Both the position numbers and the translations under genes were made by a program. Below are positions 1 through 8,700 of a DNA stretch of 26,753 bases, in pieces. Source of the DNA: Thermoplasmatota archaeon (GTDB taxonomy: Archaea; Thermoplasmatota; E2; DHVEG-1); assembly GCA_018334795.1 (NCBI GenBank), contig JAGXLH010000009.1, positions 1 through 26,753 of the forward strand, in the 5' to 3' direction. Within the stretch, counting starts at the first letter, position 1. Every line of letters starts with the position of its first letter. The notes beneath the pieces were generated by a model. It ran no database searches. It had not been told where the DNA came from and saw only the letters and a program-made list of their open reading frames with translations.

Positions 1-61
1 TTATTTCTTTCTGAAGCAATCACTGGTTGTTTCGTCATAATTATTTCAATGCTTTTTACCT

Positions 62-568
62 ATGCCACCTTTGACTTACCAACACGTATTTCATACATAT
101 ATGATTTATTTTGAAAATCCATCAGGTCAATATTATGCGTCACATTCAGCGGGAAGTGGTGTATATATGAGTACCGATAAATATATGAGAACAGGGGGAT
201 CACTTAACGATTCAGTATCTGGTGATATATCTACTGCGATTTTTGAGATTGATTATCCTGAAGATAGTTTTGAGCTGTATGGATTTGCATCTGATTCTGT
301 GGATGCCACTAAAACATATCATGATTATGTACCAAATATGTTTGCTCCATACTATGAGGGTTCTACGGATGATGACGAACCAGTTGATGACACAGATCCT
401 GGTGACAGTACAGACACAGGTGATACGGATACAACAGAGCCAGGGGATACAAATACTGAAGGCCAAACTACGACTACGCCACCCCCATCAGGAACCCCAG
501 GTTTTGAATTCTTAGCACTCATTGCAGCATTTGCAGCAATACTTTTTATCGTCAAAAAGAGAACCTAA
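62..568 (+). CDS. Surface protein fragment with PGF-CTERM-type C-terminal sorting signal
   Basis: The 168-residue reading frame has a tyrosine- and serine-rich N-terminal part (about residues 1-98). A low-complexity Asp/Thr/Gly/Pro linker follows (about 99-143), then a C-terminal tripartite tail: a PGFE motif, a hydrophobic helix (FLALIAAFAAILFIV) and a basic KKR end. That tail is the PGF-CTERM arrangement, which archaeosortase A is known to process and replace with a lipid anchor, so the product is probably anchored outside the cell. No N-terminal signal peptide is visible, and no ribosome binding site precedes the ATG at 62. The same frame is closed by TAA at 38-40, while another frame is open from base 1 to about 115. 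The gene is therefore probably the 3' part of a longer gene, either frameshifted or broken. The function of the N-terminal part is not recognised. Confidence 0.6.
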   Translation: MPPLTYQHVFHTYMIYFENPSGQYYASHSAGSGVYMSTDKYMRTGGSLNDSVSGDISTAIFEIDYPEDSFELYGFASDSVDATKTYHDYVPNMFAPYYEGSTDDDEPVDDTDPGDSTDTGDTDTTEPGDTNTEGQTTTTPPPSGTPGFEFLALIAAFAAILFIVKKRT

Positions 569-581
569 AAATTCTCTTTTT
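554..581. terminator. Bidirectional hairpin terminator between convergent genes
   Basis: A perfect 10-bp inverted repeat (AAAAAGAGAA at 554-563 pairing with TTCTCTTTTT at 572-581) with an 8-base loop spans the stop codon of the PGF-CTERM gene. It is followed by a pyrimidine- and T-rich run to 595. It lies between two convergent genes, and both strands show T-rich ends, so it can serve both. Confidence 0.5.
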
Positions 582-592
582 CCCTTCTTTTT

Positions 593-961
593 TTAAAGCA
601 AAGAAAGATTTCCAGTTACTTGATCAACTAAATTATGAGGTCCCGGACCTACCCCAAGAACTGTTTTTGTTCCCGTAGGAATCTCGGTATGTCCTGCATC
701 AGATATGATAACTGTTGCAAGATTCAAATCATCAGATTTTCTTTTAAGTTCAATAAAATCATTAACACTCTCTGTTTTTACCACTGCTTTTTTCGCTCCT
801 TCACGCATCCATTTAGTAAACCATTTCTTATGATGCTTTTTTGTTTCAAGTGCACATATCACTGCAGCATGAGCAACTTGAACCGAAAGTTTTCCTTTTG
901 AAAGATTCAAATCTTTACGAGTAACAATAACCATCTTATAATCAAATGATTCATTTATCAT
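593..961 (-). CDS. pth2: Peptidyl-tRNA hydrolase, archaeal/eukaryotic type (Pth2)
   Basis: The product hydrolyses peptidyl-tRNA released from stalled ribosomes, freeing the tRNA for reuse in the cytosol. With the start at 961 it has 122 residues, the normal size for the compact Pth2 family. Family signatures are the N-terminal strand YKMVIVTRKDL, the GKLSVQVAHAAV helix with the conserved Lys and His, and the C-terminal SDAGHTEIPTGTKTVLGVGPG segment. An upstream in-frame start at 1006 would add a lysine-rich stretch that is just the tail of the preceding gene read in another frame, so I reject it. The ATG at 961 overlaps the stop of the upstream gene by 11 bases, indicating translational coupling in a two-gene operon. 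Confidence 0.9.
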   Translation of the reverse strand: MINESFDYKMVIVTRKDLNLSKGKLSVQVAHAAVICALETKKHHKKWFTKWMREGAKKAVVKTESVNDFIELKRKSDDLNLATVIISDAGHTEIPTGTKTVLGVGPGPHNLVDQVTGNLSLL

Positions 962-1295
962 ACACAAACCCTTCTTTTTTTTCTTCCTGCCGTCTCCATC
1001 TTTCACCTAGACGCTTTGCATTTTGCTGATCCACCAATCCTTTAACAATTATTTTTTTTCCATCAGATTCAACATGTTTCAAAGGAATTCCTAGATAAGA
1101 ACCCTCTGATTTTATAATCACTAAATCTCCTTCAATGCTAATGCTTTCACCAAGAAGATGCCCTAATCCATCAAAAACAAATTTACAAACAAGTGAATCA
1201 AAATCTGAACTAGAAATATTCTTATGTTGTTTTTTTGACCGAAAACCTATGAAAAACATCATTCTCAAAAAAAGAATCATAGTATATGAATCCAT
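951..1295 (-). CDS. Small beta-barrel protein, PRC-barrel/DUF5749-like
   Basis: This 114-residue protein has a hydrophobic, basic N-terminus (about residues 1-24). A beta-rich core follows: FDGLGHLLGESISIEGDLVII, then SYLGIPLKHVESDGKKIIVKG, ending in a charged helix (NAKRLGERWRRQEEKK). Short strands with a 'GxxLGES' turn and a 'yLGIPLkhV' strand are typical of PRC-barrel-like archaeal proteins. My memory of the methanogen DUF5749 family fits this order, but I cannot confirm it here. The role is unknown. The gene overlaps pth2 by 11 bases and is probably cotranscribed with it, so a link to translation or RNA handling is possible. The true start could be Met6 or Met12-13, as no clear ribosome binding site precedes 1295. 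Confidence 0.6.
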   Translation of the reverse strand: MDSYTMILFLRMMFFIGFRSKKQHKNISSSDFDSLVCKFVFDGLGHLLGESISIEGDLVIIKSEGSYLGIPLKHVESDGKKIIVKGLVDQQNAKRLGERWRRQEEKKEGFVYDK

Positions 1296-1357
1296 CTGTT
1301 AACACTACAAAAAAACCAAACAAAAAGAATAATTCATCAAAAATCCTATCGATTCAA

Positions 1358-1365
1358 TTATAAAT
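1358..1365 (+). promoter_or_regulatory. TATA box of the geranylgeranyl reductase gene
   Basis: TTATAAAT lies 26-33 bases before the ATG at 1391. No Shine-Dalgarno sequence is present in between. In archaea, transcription starts about 25 bases after the TATA box, so the message is probably leaderless or nearly so. Confidence 0.55.
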
Positions 1366-1390
1366 CTAGTATGGTATACCCCACCGATTT

Positions 1391-2581
1391 ATGTGTGAAA
1401 CAACTGAAATTACAATTGTAGGGGGAGGGCCAACTGGATTATATCTAGCAGATCTTCTCGCTAAAAAAGATATTCATGTAACAGTTATAGAACAACATAA
1501 AAAAATAGGTTCACCCGTACAATGTGCTGGATTAATCACACCTCGCGTTTTCGAACAATTTCAAATACCATCAGACAACATCATTCAAAACAGCATAAGC
1601 ACTGCTCACATTCATTCACCAAACAACAAAATACTAACCATTGGTGGAGACAAAATTCATGCGTATAGTATAGATCGAAAGAAATTTGACCAAACCATTG
1701 CCACTCAAGCAGAACAAAATGGAACCACTATTATCAATGGAGAAAAAGTACAATCAATCCAACGAGTTGAATCACATATAGAAACCTGTACTAACAAAAA
1801 AAGAAGCATCCACTCAAAAGCAATAGTTGGAGCTGATGGACCTCAATCACTTGTTAGAGATGTTTTTTGTTTTCCGGCTCCTCAAAAATTTTTAAAAGGA
1901 ATCGGAGCAACACTTACTGACACCTCACTTGACCCTTCGACCGTGGAAATATTTGTTGGAAATAAGGTCGCGCCAGAGTTTTTCGCATGGATCATACCAA
2001 TAAATAAAAAAGGAACAACTGCGCGTGCTGGATTGTGCGTTCCCTTTGATCAATCACCTAAAAAATTTTTTGAACAATTCCTTGAAAACAAGGCAACTAA
2101 ACCATTCTTAGAACATGCTAATATCGAAAATCAGATGGCAGGACTCATACCATTAGGGCCATTAAAACAAACGAGTGATGATGGCGTGTTACTCGTTGGA
2201 GATGCAGCTGCACAAGTAAAACCAACATCTGGCGGTGGCATATTCACTGGGCTTACATGTGCCCAACTTGCAAGTCAAACACTATTATCAGCAACACAGA
2301 CACAAAATTATTCTAAACAAATCCTAACAAAATATCATACCCAATGGAAAAAAACTATCGGCCGAGAACTTAGCATTGGAATGAAACTACATGGTCTTTA
2401 TTCCAAATTTTCAGATACTCAGTTTAACACGTACATCAAAAAATTCAACAATCCAAAACTAAACGAAAGCATTAACAAATACGGTGACATCGATTATCCA
2501 TCAAAATTAATTAAACCTTTGTTAAAACATACACCATCTCTTCTGAAACTCATACCTGGTCTTCTTCACGTAAAAAAATAA
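1391..2581 (+). CDS. Geranylgeranyl reductase family FAD-dependent protein
   Basis: A 396-residue flavoprotein. The N-terminal Rossmann motif IVGGGPTG (residues 9-16) binds the ADP part of FAD. An acidic strand end follows (VTVIEQH), then the SPVQCAGLIT motif, whose Cys-x-Gly pattern marks the geranylgeranyl reductase family. Later come the GADGPQSLVR motif and the second FAD motif VGDAAAQVKPTSGGGIFTG. Family members saturate double bonds of geranylgeranyl chains in archaeal membrane lipids or of dolichyl/menaquinone side chains; which substrate is used here cannot be told. The gene stands alone on the plus strand, convergent with the next gene at a 3-base gap. GGGP synthase and AglB elsewhere in the window give it possible pathway partners. 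Confidence 0.88.
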   Translation: MCETTEITIVGGGPTGLYLADLLAKKDIHVTVIEQHKKIGSPVQCAGLITPRVFEQFQIPSDNIIQNSISTAHIHSPNNKILTIGGDKIHAYSIDRKKFDQTIATQAEQNGTTIINGEKVQSIQRVESHIETCTNKKRSIHSKAIVGADGPQSLVRDVFCFPAPQKFLKGIGATLTDTSLDPSTVEIFVGNKVAPEFFAWIIPINKKGTTARAGLCVPFDQSPKKFFEQFLENKATKPFLEHANIENQMAGLIPLGPLKQTSDDGVLLVGDAAAQVKPTSGGGIFTGLTCAQLASQTLLSATQTQNYSKQILTKYHTQWKKTIGRELSIGMKLHGLYSKFSDTQFNTYIKKFNNPKLNESINKYGDIDYPSKLIKPLLKHTPSLLKLIPGLLHVKK

Positions 2582-2584
2582 AAC

Positions 2585-4768
2585 CTATCTTTTAGAGGGT
2601 GGTTTTGGTGGAACATAATACGCCTCATTTTCATATTCCTCCGGTTCATCCCCTGCTGAGCCATGATGATGATTCTGCCGGAAAGTATTCCTTTTCTTCC
2701 TAATAATGTAAACCACGATGAATAAAATAAAAGTAATAATCACACTGATGATGCAAGGGATAAACAATCCAATAATGTAAAGCAAAGATGGTTTCATAAG
2801 TAAAAGAACGGAAGCAACTTTTCCATTTTCAGAAGCATTCAACCTCACAGAAAGCAAGTCTCTTCCATCTGAATCAGTTAACATTTTCACTTCCTGAGAT
2901 GAAGAAAGAACAGATACTGAAACGCCTTTTGGAAACGTCATATTATACATTACCGTTTCCTCAGCAACCCCCACAAACGTTAAATTTTGAGCTTCAAAAG
3001 AAAACTGCGGTGGAAACAACTTAAACTGACATGAAAGAGGAGCAGTACTTTCCATGCATTGTCGAAGAACAACCGGATCTTCGGCATCCATCGATGAAAT
3101 ATTACCCGTCCATTCCAATGAATCCTCAAAAGTATCTTGATCATTTGCTGCCGATCCTTTAATTGAAGGAAACAATCGTCTAGACGTGTTTTCAAGAAGC
3201 GTTTCATGCTTAATGATAAAATCATTGATTTCTTCATCGGTAAAAACACGTTCTTCAACACAAAGACGAAATGCATCTGCATTTACAAAGGATAAATCAA
3301 TATCTTCAGGGATTGACAACTCAGATGATCGTGATAATACTTGTATCTCACGATTTTTTTCAAAACCAATCCCAAGGTTCACCTCGGTTTTTCCAGTAAA
3401 AAAACTCAACAAATTCAAATCAGTACTTTTTACATCTATCTCATAATTACAATTCACTTGTTGACTTGAATATTCTAAAGATTCGTCTGAATTGAAAACA
3501 CCAGAAAAATCAGATGAATGATTCCAAGTAACTTCATTTTGATCATTAAACAGTACATGATCTGGGAGACGTAATGTTGAAGAAGATGGATAACGGCTAT
3601 TGTCAAAAACATCTGCGAAATTTACTGATTCAGAAGAAACCTCCGATTCACCACCTGCATTAATCAAACCAAAAAACGCTCTTGCAGAAACATTAAACAA
3701 ACTCACCTTAACGAAAGAATCAGTAATTAAACCAGTAACTGGGGGCTGTTCTTCCATATTTGTTACATTAAACGCAGGAGAACAATTTATTGTCGTTGCT
3801 GCATCAAAAGTAAAAGAATAATTGAATGATTGATTAAATGAAGACTTTTGTAATGCATTTAATGAATAGGTGACATATTCATCAAAAGACATGGTTTTAA
3901 TCTCCTCATAATCAGTTAGATTATTTTCTGCACACAATCTTACTGCATCAGCAGGAAGAGACTGAGGTAAAGATAAAACAGAAGGTAAACAAGAATACCT
4001 CTTCATTTCAAGTCTATATGCTTGCAGTAACACAGCCATATCTGATTGATTTGGTGTTCTACAATCAAGAGAAAACAAAAGAGAAACACTTTCATTTTTA
4101 GACGGATCTGTTGAAGGATTCATATCCTTTAATGTAATGGAGCCCATTTGCTCCTCATTAGATCCCATACCATTAAACACATCCCAACTAATCTCTTTGT
4201 TATCAACACTTCCATCAGTTCGTTTATATCCTAATTCATTTGAAAGAATAAGAGTGAATGTATTATTCCAACCATTCATAGCATTCCAAGAAAACGAATA
4301 ATTAACAAAAACCCCTGAATCAAGTAATCCATTTATTACATCAGATGATGAAACAGATTCATTCATTGAAAAAAAAGCAGGTCGCAAACTTACATTGTAT
4401 CTATCCAAAAAAACCCCTGATTCATACCGTGGTAACTCATATACAGAAGAAACTAAACACTCTGGAAAAGAGGATTTAAGTTGTGAAACAATATCACTTT
4501 TCAATGCATATTTTATGGCTCCAAGCATCTCAGGACTTGCTTGCTGAATGTCAGTTTTGAAATACCGAATGTCATTAGCTGGAAGGGTAATATAGGAAAC
4601 ATCTGCAGTTAACTCAACAGAAAGTGTTGTACCATCAACAATGTTTATATCAATACTACTTTCTACTGATGCATCGCTTTCTTGTGCTCCTACTAACGAT
4701 CCAAATAGGATTAGGAGGAGTGAAGCGAACAAAAGCATAAGAATCATTGAGCACTGTGGCATCCTCAT
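2585..4768 (-). CDS. Large exported, membrane-anchored protein of unknown function
   Basis: A 727-residue protein. It has a cleavable-looking N-terminal signal peptide (hydrophobic MILMLLFASLLLILFGSLVG followed by AQES), a long extracytoplasmic region of about 640 residues, and one C-terminal membrane helix (LLYIIGLFIPCIISVIITFI). A basic, His/Pro-rich cytosolic tail follows the helix. Many N-x-S/T sequons fit heavy N-glycosylation, and an AglB is encoded 1 kb away. Several sections repeat a 'DAxRLCxEexxtdeEI' theme (RLCAENNLTDYEEI and RLCVEERVFTDEEI) and a 'Y-L-P' theme, which suggests an internal duplication. No catalytic motif is recognised. It could be a cell-surface structural protein. 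The start at 4768 follows a GAGGA sequence at a short 4-base spacing; Met3 at 4762 is an alternative. Confidence 0.75.
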   Translation of the reverse strand: MRMPQCSMILMLLFASLLLILFGSLVGAQESDASVESSIDINIVDGTTLSVELTADVSYITLPANDIRYFKTDIQQASPEMLGAIKYALKSDIVSQLKSSFPECLVSSVYELPRYESGVFLDRYNVSLRPAFFSMNESVSSSDVINGLLDSGVFVNYSFSWNAMNGWNNTFTLILSNELGYKRTDGSVDNKEISWDVFNGMGSNEEQMGSITLKDMNPSTDPSKNESVSLLFSLDCRTPNQSDMAVLLQAYRLEMKRYSCLPSVLSLPQSLPADAVRLCAENNLTDYEEIKTMSFDEYVTYSLNALQKSSFNQSFNYSFTFDAATTINCSPAFNVTNMEEQPPVTGLITDSFVKVSLFNVSARAFFGLINAGGESEVSSESVNFADVFDNSRYPSSSTLRLPDHVLFNDQNEVTWNHSSDFSGVFNSDESLEYSSQQVNCNYEIDVKSTDLNLLSFFTGKTEVNLGIGFEKNREIQVLSRSSELSIPEDIDLSFVNADAFRLCVEERVFTDEEINDFIIKHETLLENTSRRLFPSIKGSAANDQDTFEDSLEWTGNISSMDAEDPVVLRQCMESTAPLSCQFKLFPPQFSFEAQNLTFVGVAEETVMYNMTFPKGVSVSVLSSSQEVKMLTDSDGRDLLSVRLNASENGKVASVLLLMKPSLLYIIGLFIPCIISVIITFILFIVVYIIRKKRNTFRQNHHHGSAGDEPEEYENEAYYVPPKPPSKR

Positions 4769-4772
4769 AACA

Positions 4773-4811
4773 TCCTCGACCGACCAGAGATAATCTAATC
4801 ACGCTTATATT
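4773..4811 (-). promoter_or_regulatory. Promoter and ribosome binding site of the 727-residue surface protein
   Basis: On the minus strand AATATAAG (plus coordinates 4804-4811) lies about 36-43 bases before the ATG at 4768. GAGGA (4773-4777) lies between them. This fits a short leader with a Shine-Dalgarno site. Confidence 0.4.
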
Positions 4812-4864
4812 CTAAAAACTTTCGTCCGAAAATACTAAAAACAATTGTTTTTTTCATTTTTTCT

Positions 4865-5716
4865 ATGAAACTTATCGCTGGTTCAGCATCACAAGCACTT
4901 TCCAAGAAGATTTCACAAGCATTAAAATTACCAATAATTGAAACACAAACAAAACGATTTCCTGATAAAGAATTATATATCCGTATTCTTGAAAACATCG
5001 AAAACGAAGCAGTTGCCATTGTCCAAACTACGTATCCAGATGAAAATATCATCGAACTTTTTTTACTGCTTGATGCGGTAAAACGAGCGAAAGCAAAAAA
5101 GATTACGGTAATAATTCCTTACTTTGGTTATGCTCGGCAGGATAAACAATTCAAAAAAGGCGAACCGATAAGTGCTGCATCTTTAGCAAAACTAATCAGT
5201 ACACTCGCAGATAACATCATTACCGTTGATCCGCACAAGGAACACATCTTAGATTTTTTTACAATTCCAGCAAAAAGCGTTTCAGCAGTCAAACCCATTT
5301 CAACATATTTAAAAGAAAAAAAAATTGATTTAGTCCTAGCACCAGATCATGGTGCTTTAAACCGAGCGAAAAAAGCAGCGAGTTATTTACAATGTGATGT
5401 TGATTATTTAGAAAAAACTCGATTAGATGGAAGCACCATTTCAATTACACCAAAAAGTTTAGAGGTGAATGGGAAAACTGCTGCTATCATTGATGATATT
5501 ATTTCAACAGGGGGAACAATGGCTGAAGCCATAAAACAATTACACAGTCAAGATGTAAGGAAAATCTATGTTGCATGTACTCATGGATTATTTGCTGGAT
5601 CAGCAATCAAAAAGTTACAGGATGCTGGCTGTGAAGAAATCATTGCCACTGATACCATTCAAACCCAGTTTAGCGCCGTTTCAGTTTCCTCCGCATTAGA
5701 AGAAATTCTTTCTTAG
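4865..5716 (+). CDS. prs: Ribose-phosphate pyrophosphokinase (PRPP synthetase)
   Basis: It makes 5-phosphoribosyl-1-diphosphate from ribose 5-phosphate and ATP, the common precursor of purines, pyrimidines, histidine and, in archaea, of decaprenylphosphoryl-type sugars. The 283-residue length matches the short archaeal (class III-like) enzymes. Visible motifs are the N-terminal 'KLIAGSAS ... RFPDKELYIRI', the ATP-binding loop GYARQDKQFKKGEPISA, the TVDPHKEHILDFF segment with its His, and the PRPP-binding loop AAIIDDIISTGGTMAEA (about residues 207-223). No Shine-Dalgarno sequence precedes the ATG; TACTAAAAAC about 25-32 bases upstream may be a TATA-like element. PyrC, PurE and the GMP synthase subunits encoded in this window all lie in pathways that use its product. 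Confidence 0.95.
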   Translation: MKLIAGSASQALSKKISQALKLPIIETQTKRFPDKELYIRILENIENEAVAIVQTTYPDENIIELFLLLDAVKRAKAKKITVIIPYFGYARQDKQFKKGEPISAASLAKLISTLADNIITVDPHKEHILDFFTIPAKSVSAVKPISTYLKEKKIDLVLAPDHGALNRAKKAASYLQCDVDYLEKTRLDGSTISITPKSLEVNGKTAAIIDDIISTGGTMAEAIKQLHSQDVRKIYVACTHGLFAGSAIKKLQDAGCEEIIATDTIQTQFSAVSVSSALEEILS

Positions 5717-5741
5717 ACGGTTATCAAGGTTTTCGGTAAGG

Positions 5742-5786
5742 TATATATAAGGCTATAGTTTTACGAGTGTAATTAACCTAGGTGAG
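5742..5786 (+). promoter_or_regulatory. Promoter and ribosome binding site of aglB
   Basis: TATATATAA (5742-5750) is a near-ideal archaeal TATA box. AGGTGAG (5780-5786) is a strong Shine-Dalgarno site 6 bases before the ATG at 5793. The spacing gives a leader of roughly 15-20 bases. Confidence 0.7.
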
Positions 5787-5792
5787 CAAACC

Positions 5793-8700
5793 ATGCGAAA
5801 ACGTGCCCAGAGAAAAAGCATACCAGATAAATCTGTTGAGAACCGAGTAGACAAAACAATCGGTAAAAAATTGAGCAAAAACAAAAAATTCAGAGTTAAT
5901 AAAAAATGGTGGATTGCTGGATCCCTCATAGCTATTTTCTTAATGGTGCTTATGCTAAACACCTATTTCAATGTCGCAGGTGGTGCACCATTCAATGAAG
6001 ATGGAACCGGTTTTGATAAATATTACTTATCTGGACCTGATCCTTACTATAACATGAGGCATGTTGAAGAAACACTGTATGGTGAAAATGCAGGATATTA
6101 TCAATTTTACAATCAAAATGATCCTTTACTCAATTATCCTTTAGGAAGATCTGGTGGTCGAGGTCCATTCATGAACATACTTGCTATCGGATTTGGACAA
6201 TTAATGACGCCAGTAATGGATGAAGTTGATGCGGTTGGTTTAGCCATGCAATTCCTTCCCGCATTATTTGGAGCATTACTCGTATTTCCAATTTATTTTA
6301 TCGGAAAAACATTGTTTAGTAGAAAAGTAGGACTTCTTGCAGCATTATTCCTTGCTCTTATACCTGTCCATCTTGGATCGGGTCATGGTTCAGCTTATGC
6401 ATTGTTTGATCACGATTCAATAAACATGTTTTTGATAGTTACTTCTTACTTCTTCCTAATAAAGGGGGTGACTACACTTGATGTGAAAAAATCAAGTATG
6501 TATGCATTACTTGCAGGTCTTCCATTAGCAGCATTAACAATGCTTTGGGTAGAAGCTGAATACCTGTTTACCATTATTGCATTATATGCAATCGTTCAAA
6601 TAATAATAGATATCTATCTTGGCAAAAAGGATTTTTCTGTGCCTAGAACTGCAAGTATTACTCTGTTTACGGGTTATCTACTATCTTTACCAGTTATCGC
6701 ATCGAAAGGTGGTTTTTCACCAGATCTTAATCTTTATTTAGCACTTGGAGTAACAGTATTTGGCGCTCTTTACTACTTATTTACTACAAAACGTATTCCG
6801 TGGACGTTGTCTCTTCCAAGTATTTTTGGTCTAGGTGCAGCTGGGGTGATATTTTTATATTTCCTTCCAATGATTACGCAATACGTTCCATTTGTCGGAG
6901 GATTAAATAAAATCCGTGATATTCTGTTTGGCGCAGGTATTTATGGGAATAAAGTATCGATGACCATTGCAGAGGCAGGAACGTATGATATTAGTAGGAC
7001 GGTGATGTCCTTTGGTCCAACTCTGTTTTGGATTGCTTGGATTGGTTTTTTCATGGTAGGATATCACTATGTAACAAAGAATCATCGTCGTGATCATTTC
7101 TTCTTGCTTCTACTTTTCATTATTCAGATATGGTTTATTGGGATTGCTGGCCGTTTTATTAATGATTTGATACCTCCAATTATTCTATTGAGCTCATTTT
7201 TCATTTGGTTGATCATTGATAAGATTGACTATACTGCTATGATAAAAAGCATTAAACGAGTAGGTGGATTACAAGGCATTCGAAAAGGAGTTTCCTTTTT
7301 GCATGCGTTTGGTATTTTATTTATCGCATTTCTTTTAATTCTACCAAATGCCTATTTAGCACTTGATGCAGCAGTTCCTGCAACAGAAAAAAATGATGTC
7401 TTTGGTGATCTACCAAGTGGAGCTTTTGGATCAAGTTTTGGAAAAGAACAATACTGGGTGGATGCATACCAATGGTTTGCCACACAAGACACTGAAATCG
7501 AAAATCCTGCTGATCGGCCTGCATATATTTCTTGGTGGGATTATGGATTTTATGGAGTTGCAGTTGGTGGTCATCCTGTGGTAGCTGATAATTTCCAGGA
7601 TGGAATTCCTCCTGCTTCAAATTTCCATACGTCAACTTCGGAACAAGAAGCAGTATCTGTTTGGATTATTCGATTGCTTGAAGGGAAAGCACGTGAAGGA
7701 CCGATTAGTACTACGATTGTAACTACTTTAAAGGAATACTTAGATGAGACAGATGCAAATAATTTTGTTTCATGGGTAGAAGAACCAACAAGTTCACCAT
7801 CATATGGTGAACCGATAGCTCCGGAATATGGTAAAGAATTCAGTCAGGATTATCCTGTTGGTCAACAGTGGCCTGAAAATGCAGTGTATCATGATGGTAT
7901 GGATTTGTTAACAAGTGAACTCAGTGATGAAGAATTAACGATGCTTTATAGAGACATTCAGGATTTAACCGGTAATAGTATTCGTTATTATGGTGTTGAA
8001 GGATACGACAGACAGATCTTTAACATCTTTGGATTCCTTGCTGATAGAAGCCTTCTTATGGTGGCTGGTGAAGGCGAGTATAGTCCAGAAGATGATTTTG
8101 TTCAAGTGAAGTATGTAACTCAAAGTGGTCAGGAAATCCCGTTTGAAGATGTAATGAATCGAACTGATATTCAGAATCGACAAGATCCTATTGTGAATAC
8201 AAAAACGATTTACAAGGATCCTTATTTTGAAACTATGTTTTACAAAACATATGTTGGTGTTGTTCAAACTGATGAAAATGGTCAGAAAACAATTCCACAG
8301 TATCAGATTCCTTGTCAGGATATGAAACATTTTTATGCTCAATATATTTCGCCCTATCCTGAATATGCGTATAATCAAGGACAAAGTGCTGTAGTGATTG
8401 CTAAATATTATGAAGGAGCAATTATCAATGGTACCATTTCATTTTTAGATGAACCAAAAGACTTTGATGTGATTGTTCAACAAAACATCTCTCATTATGG
8501 AACTGAAATACCAGTGGCACATGATACGAATACCAGTGTGAATGGAAGTTATGAAGTTATTGTACCTGCTGGAGAGGTCACGCTTCAAGTACAACGTTAT
8601 CCTGAACTTGGTCAAAATGCGTTTGTGATGATGAATGTTACCTTTAGTAATGAGGGTATGCATCCGGTCATTACTGAAGAAGAAGCCACACGATCCACTT

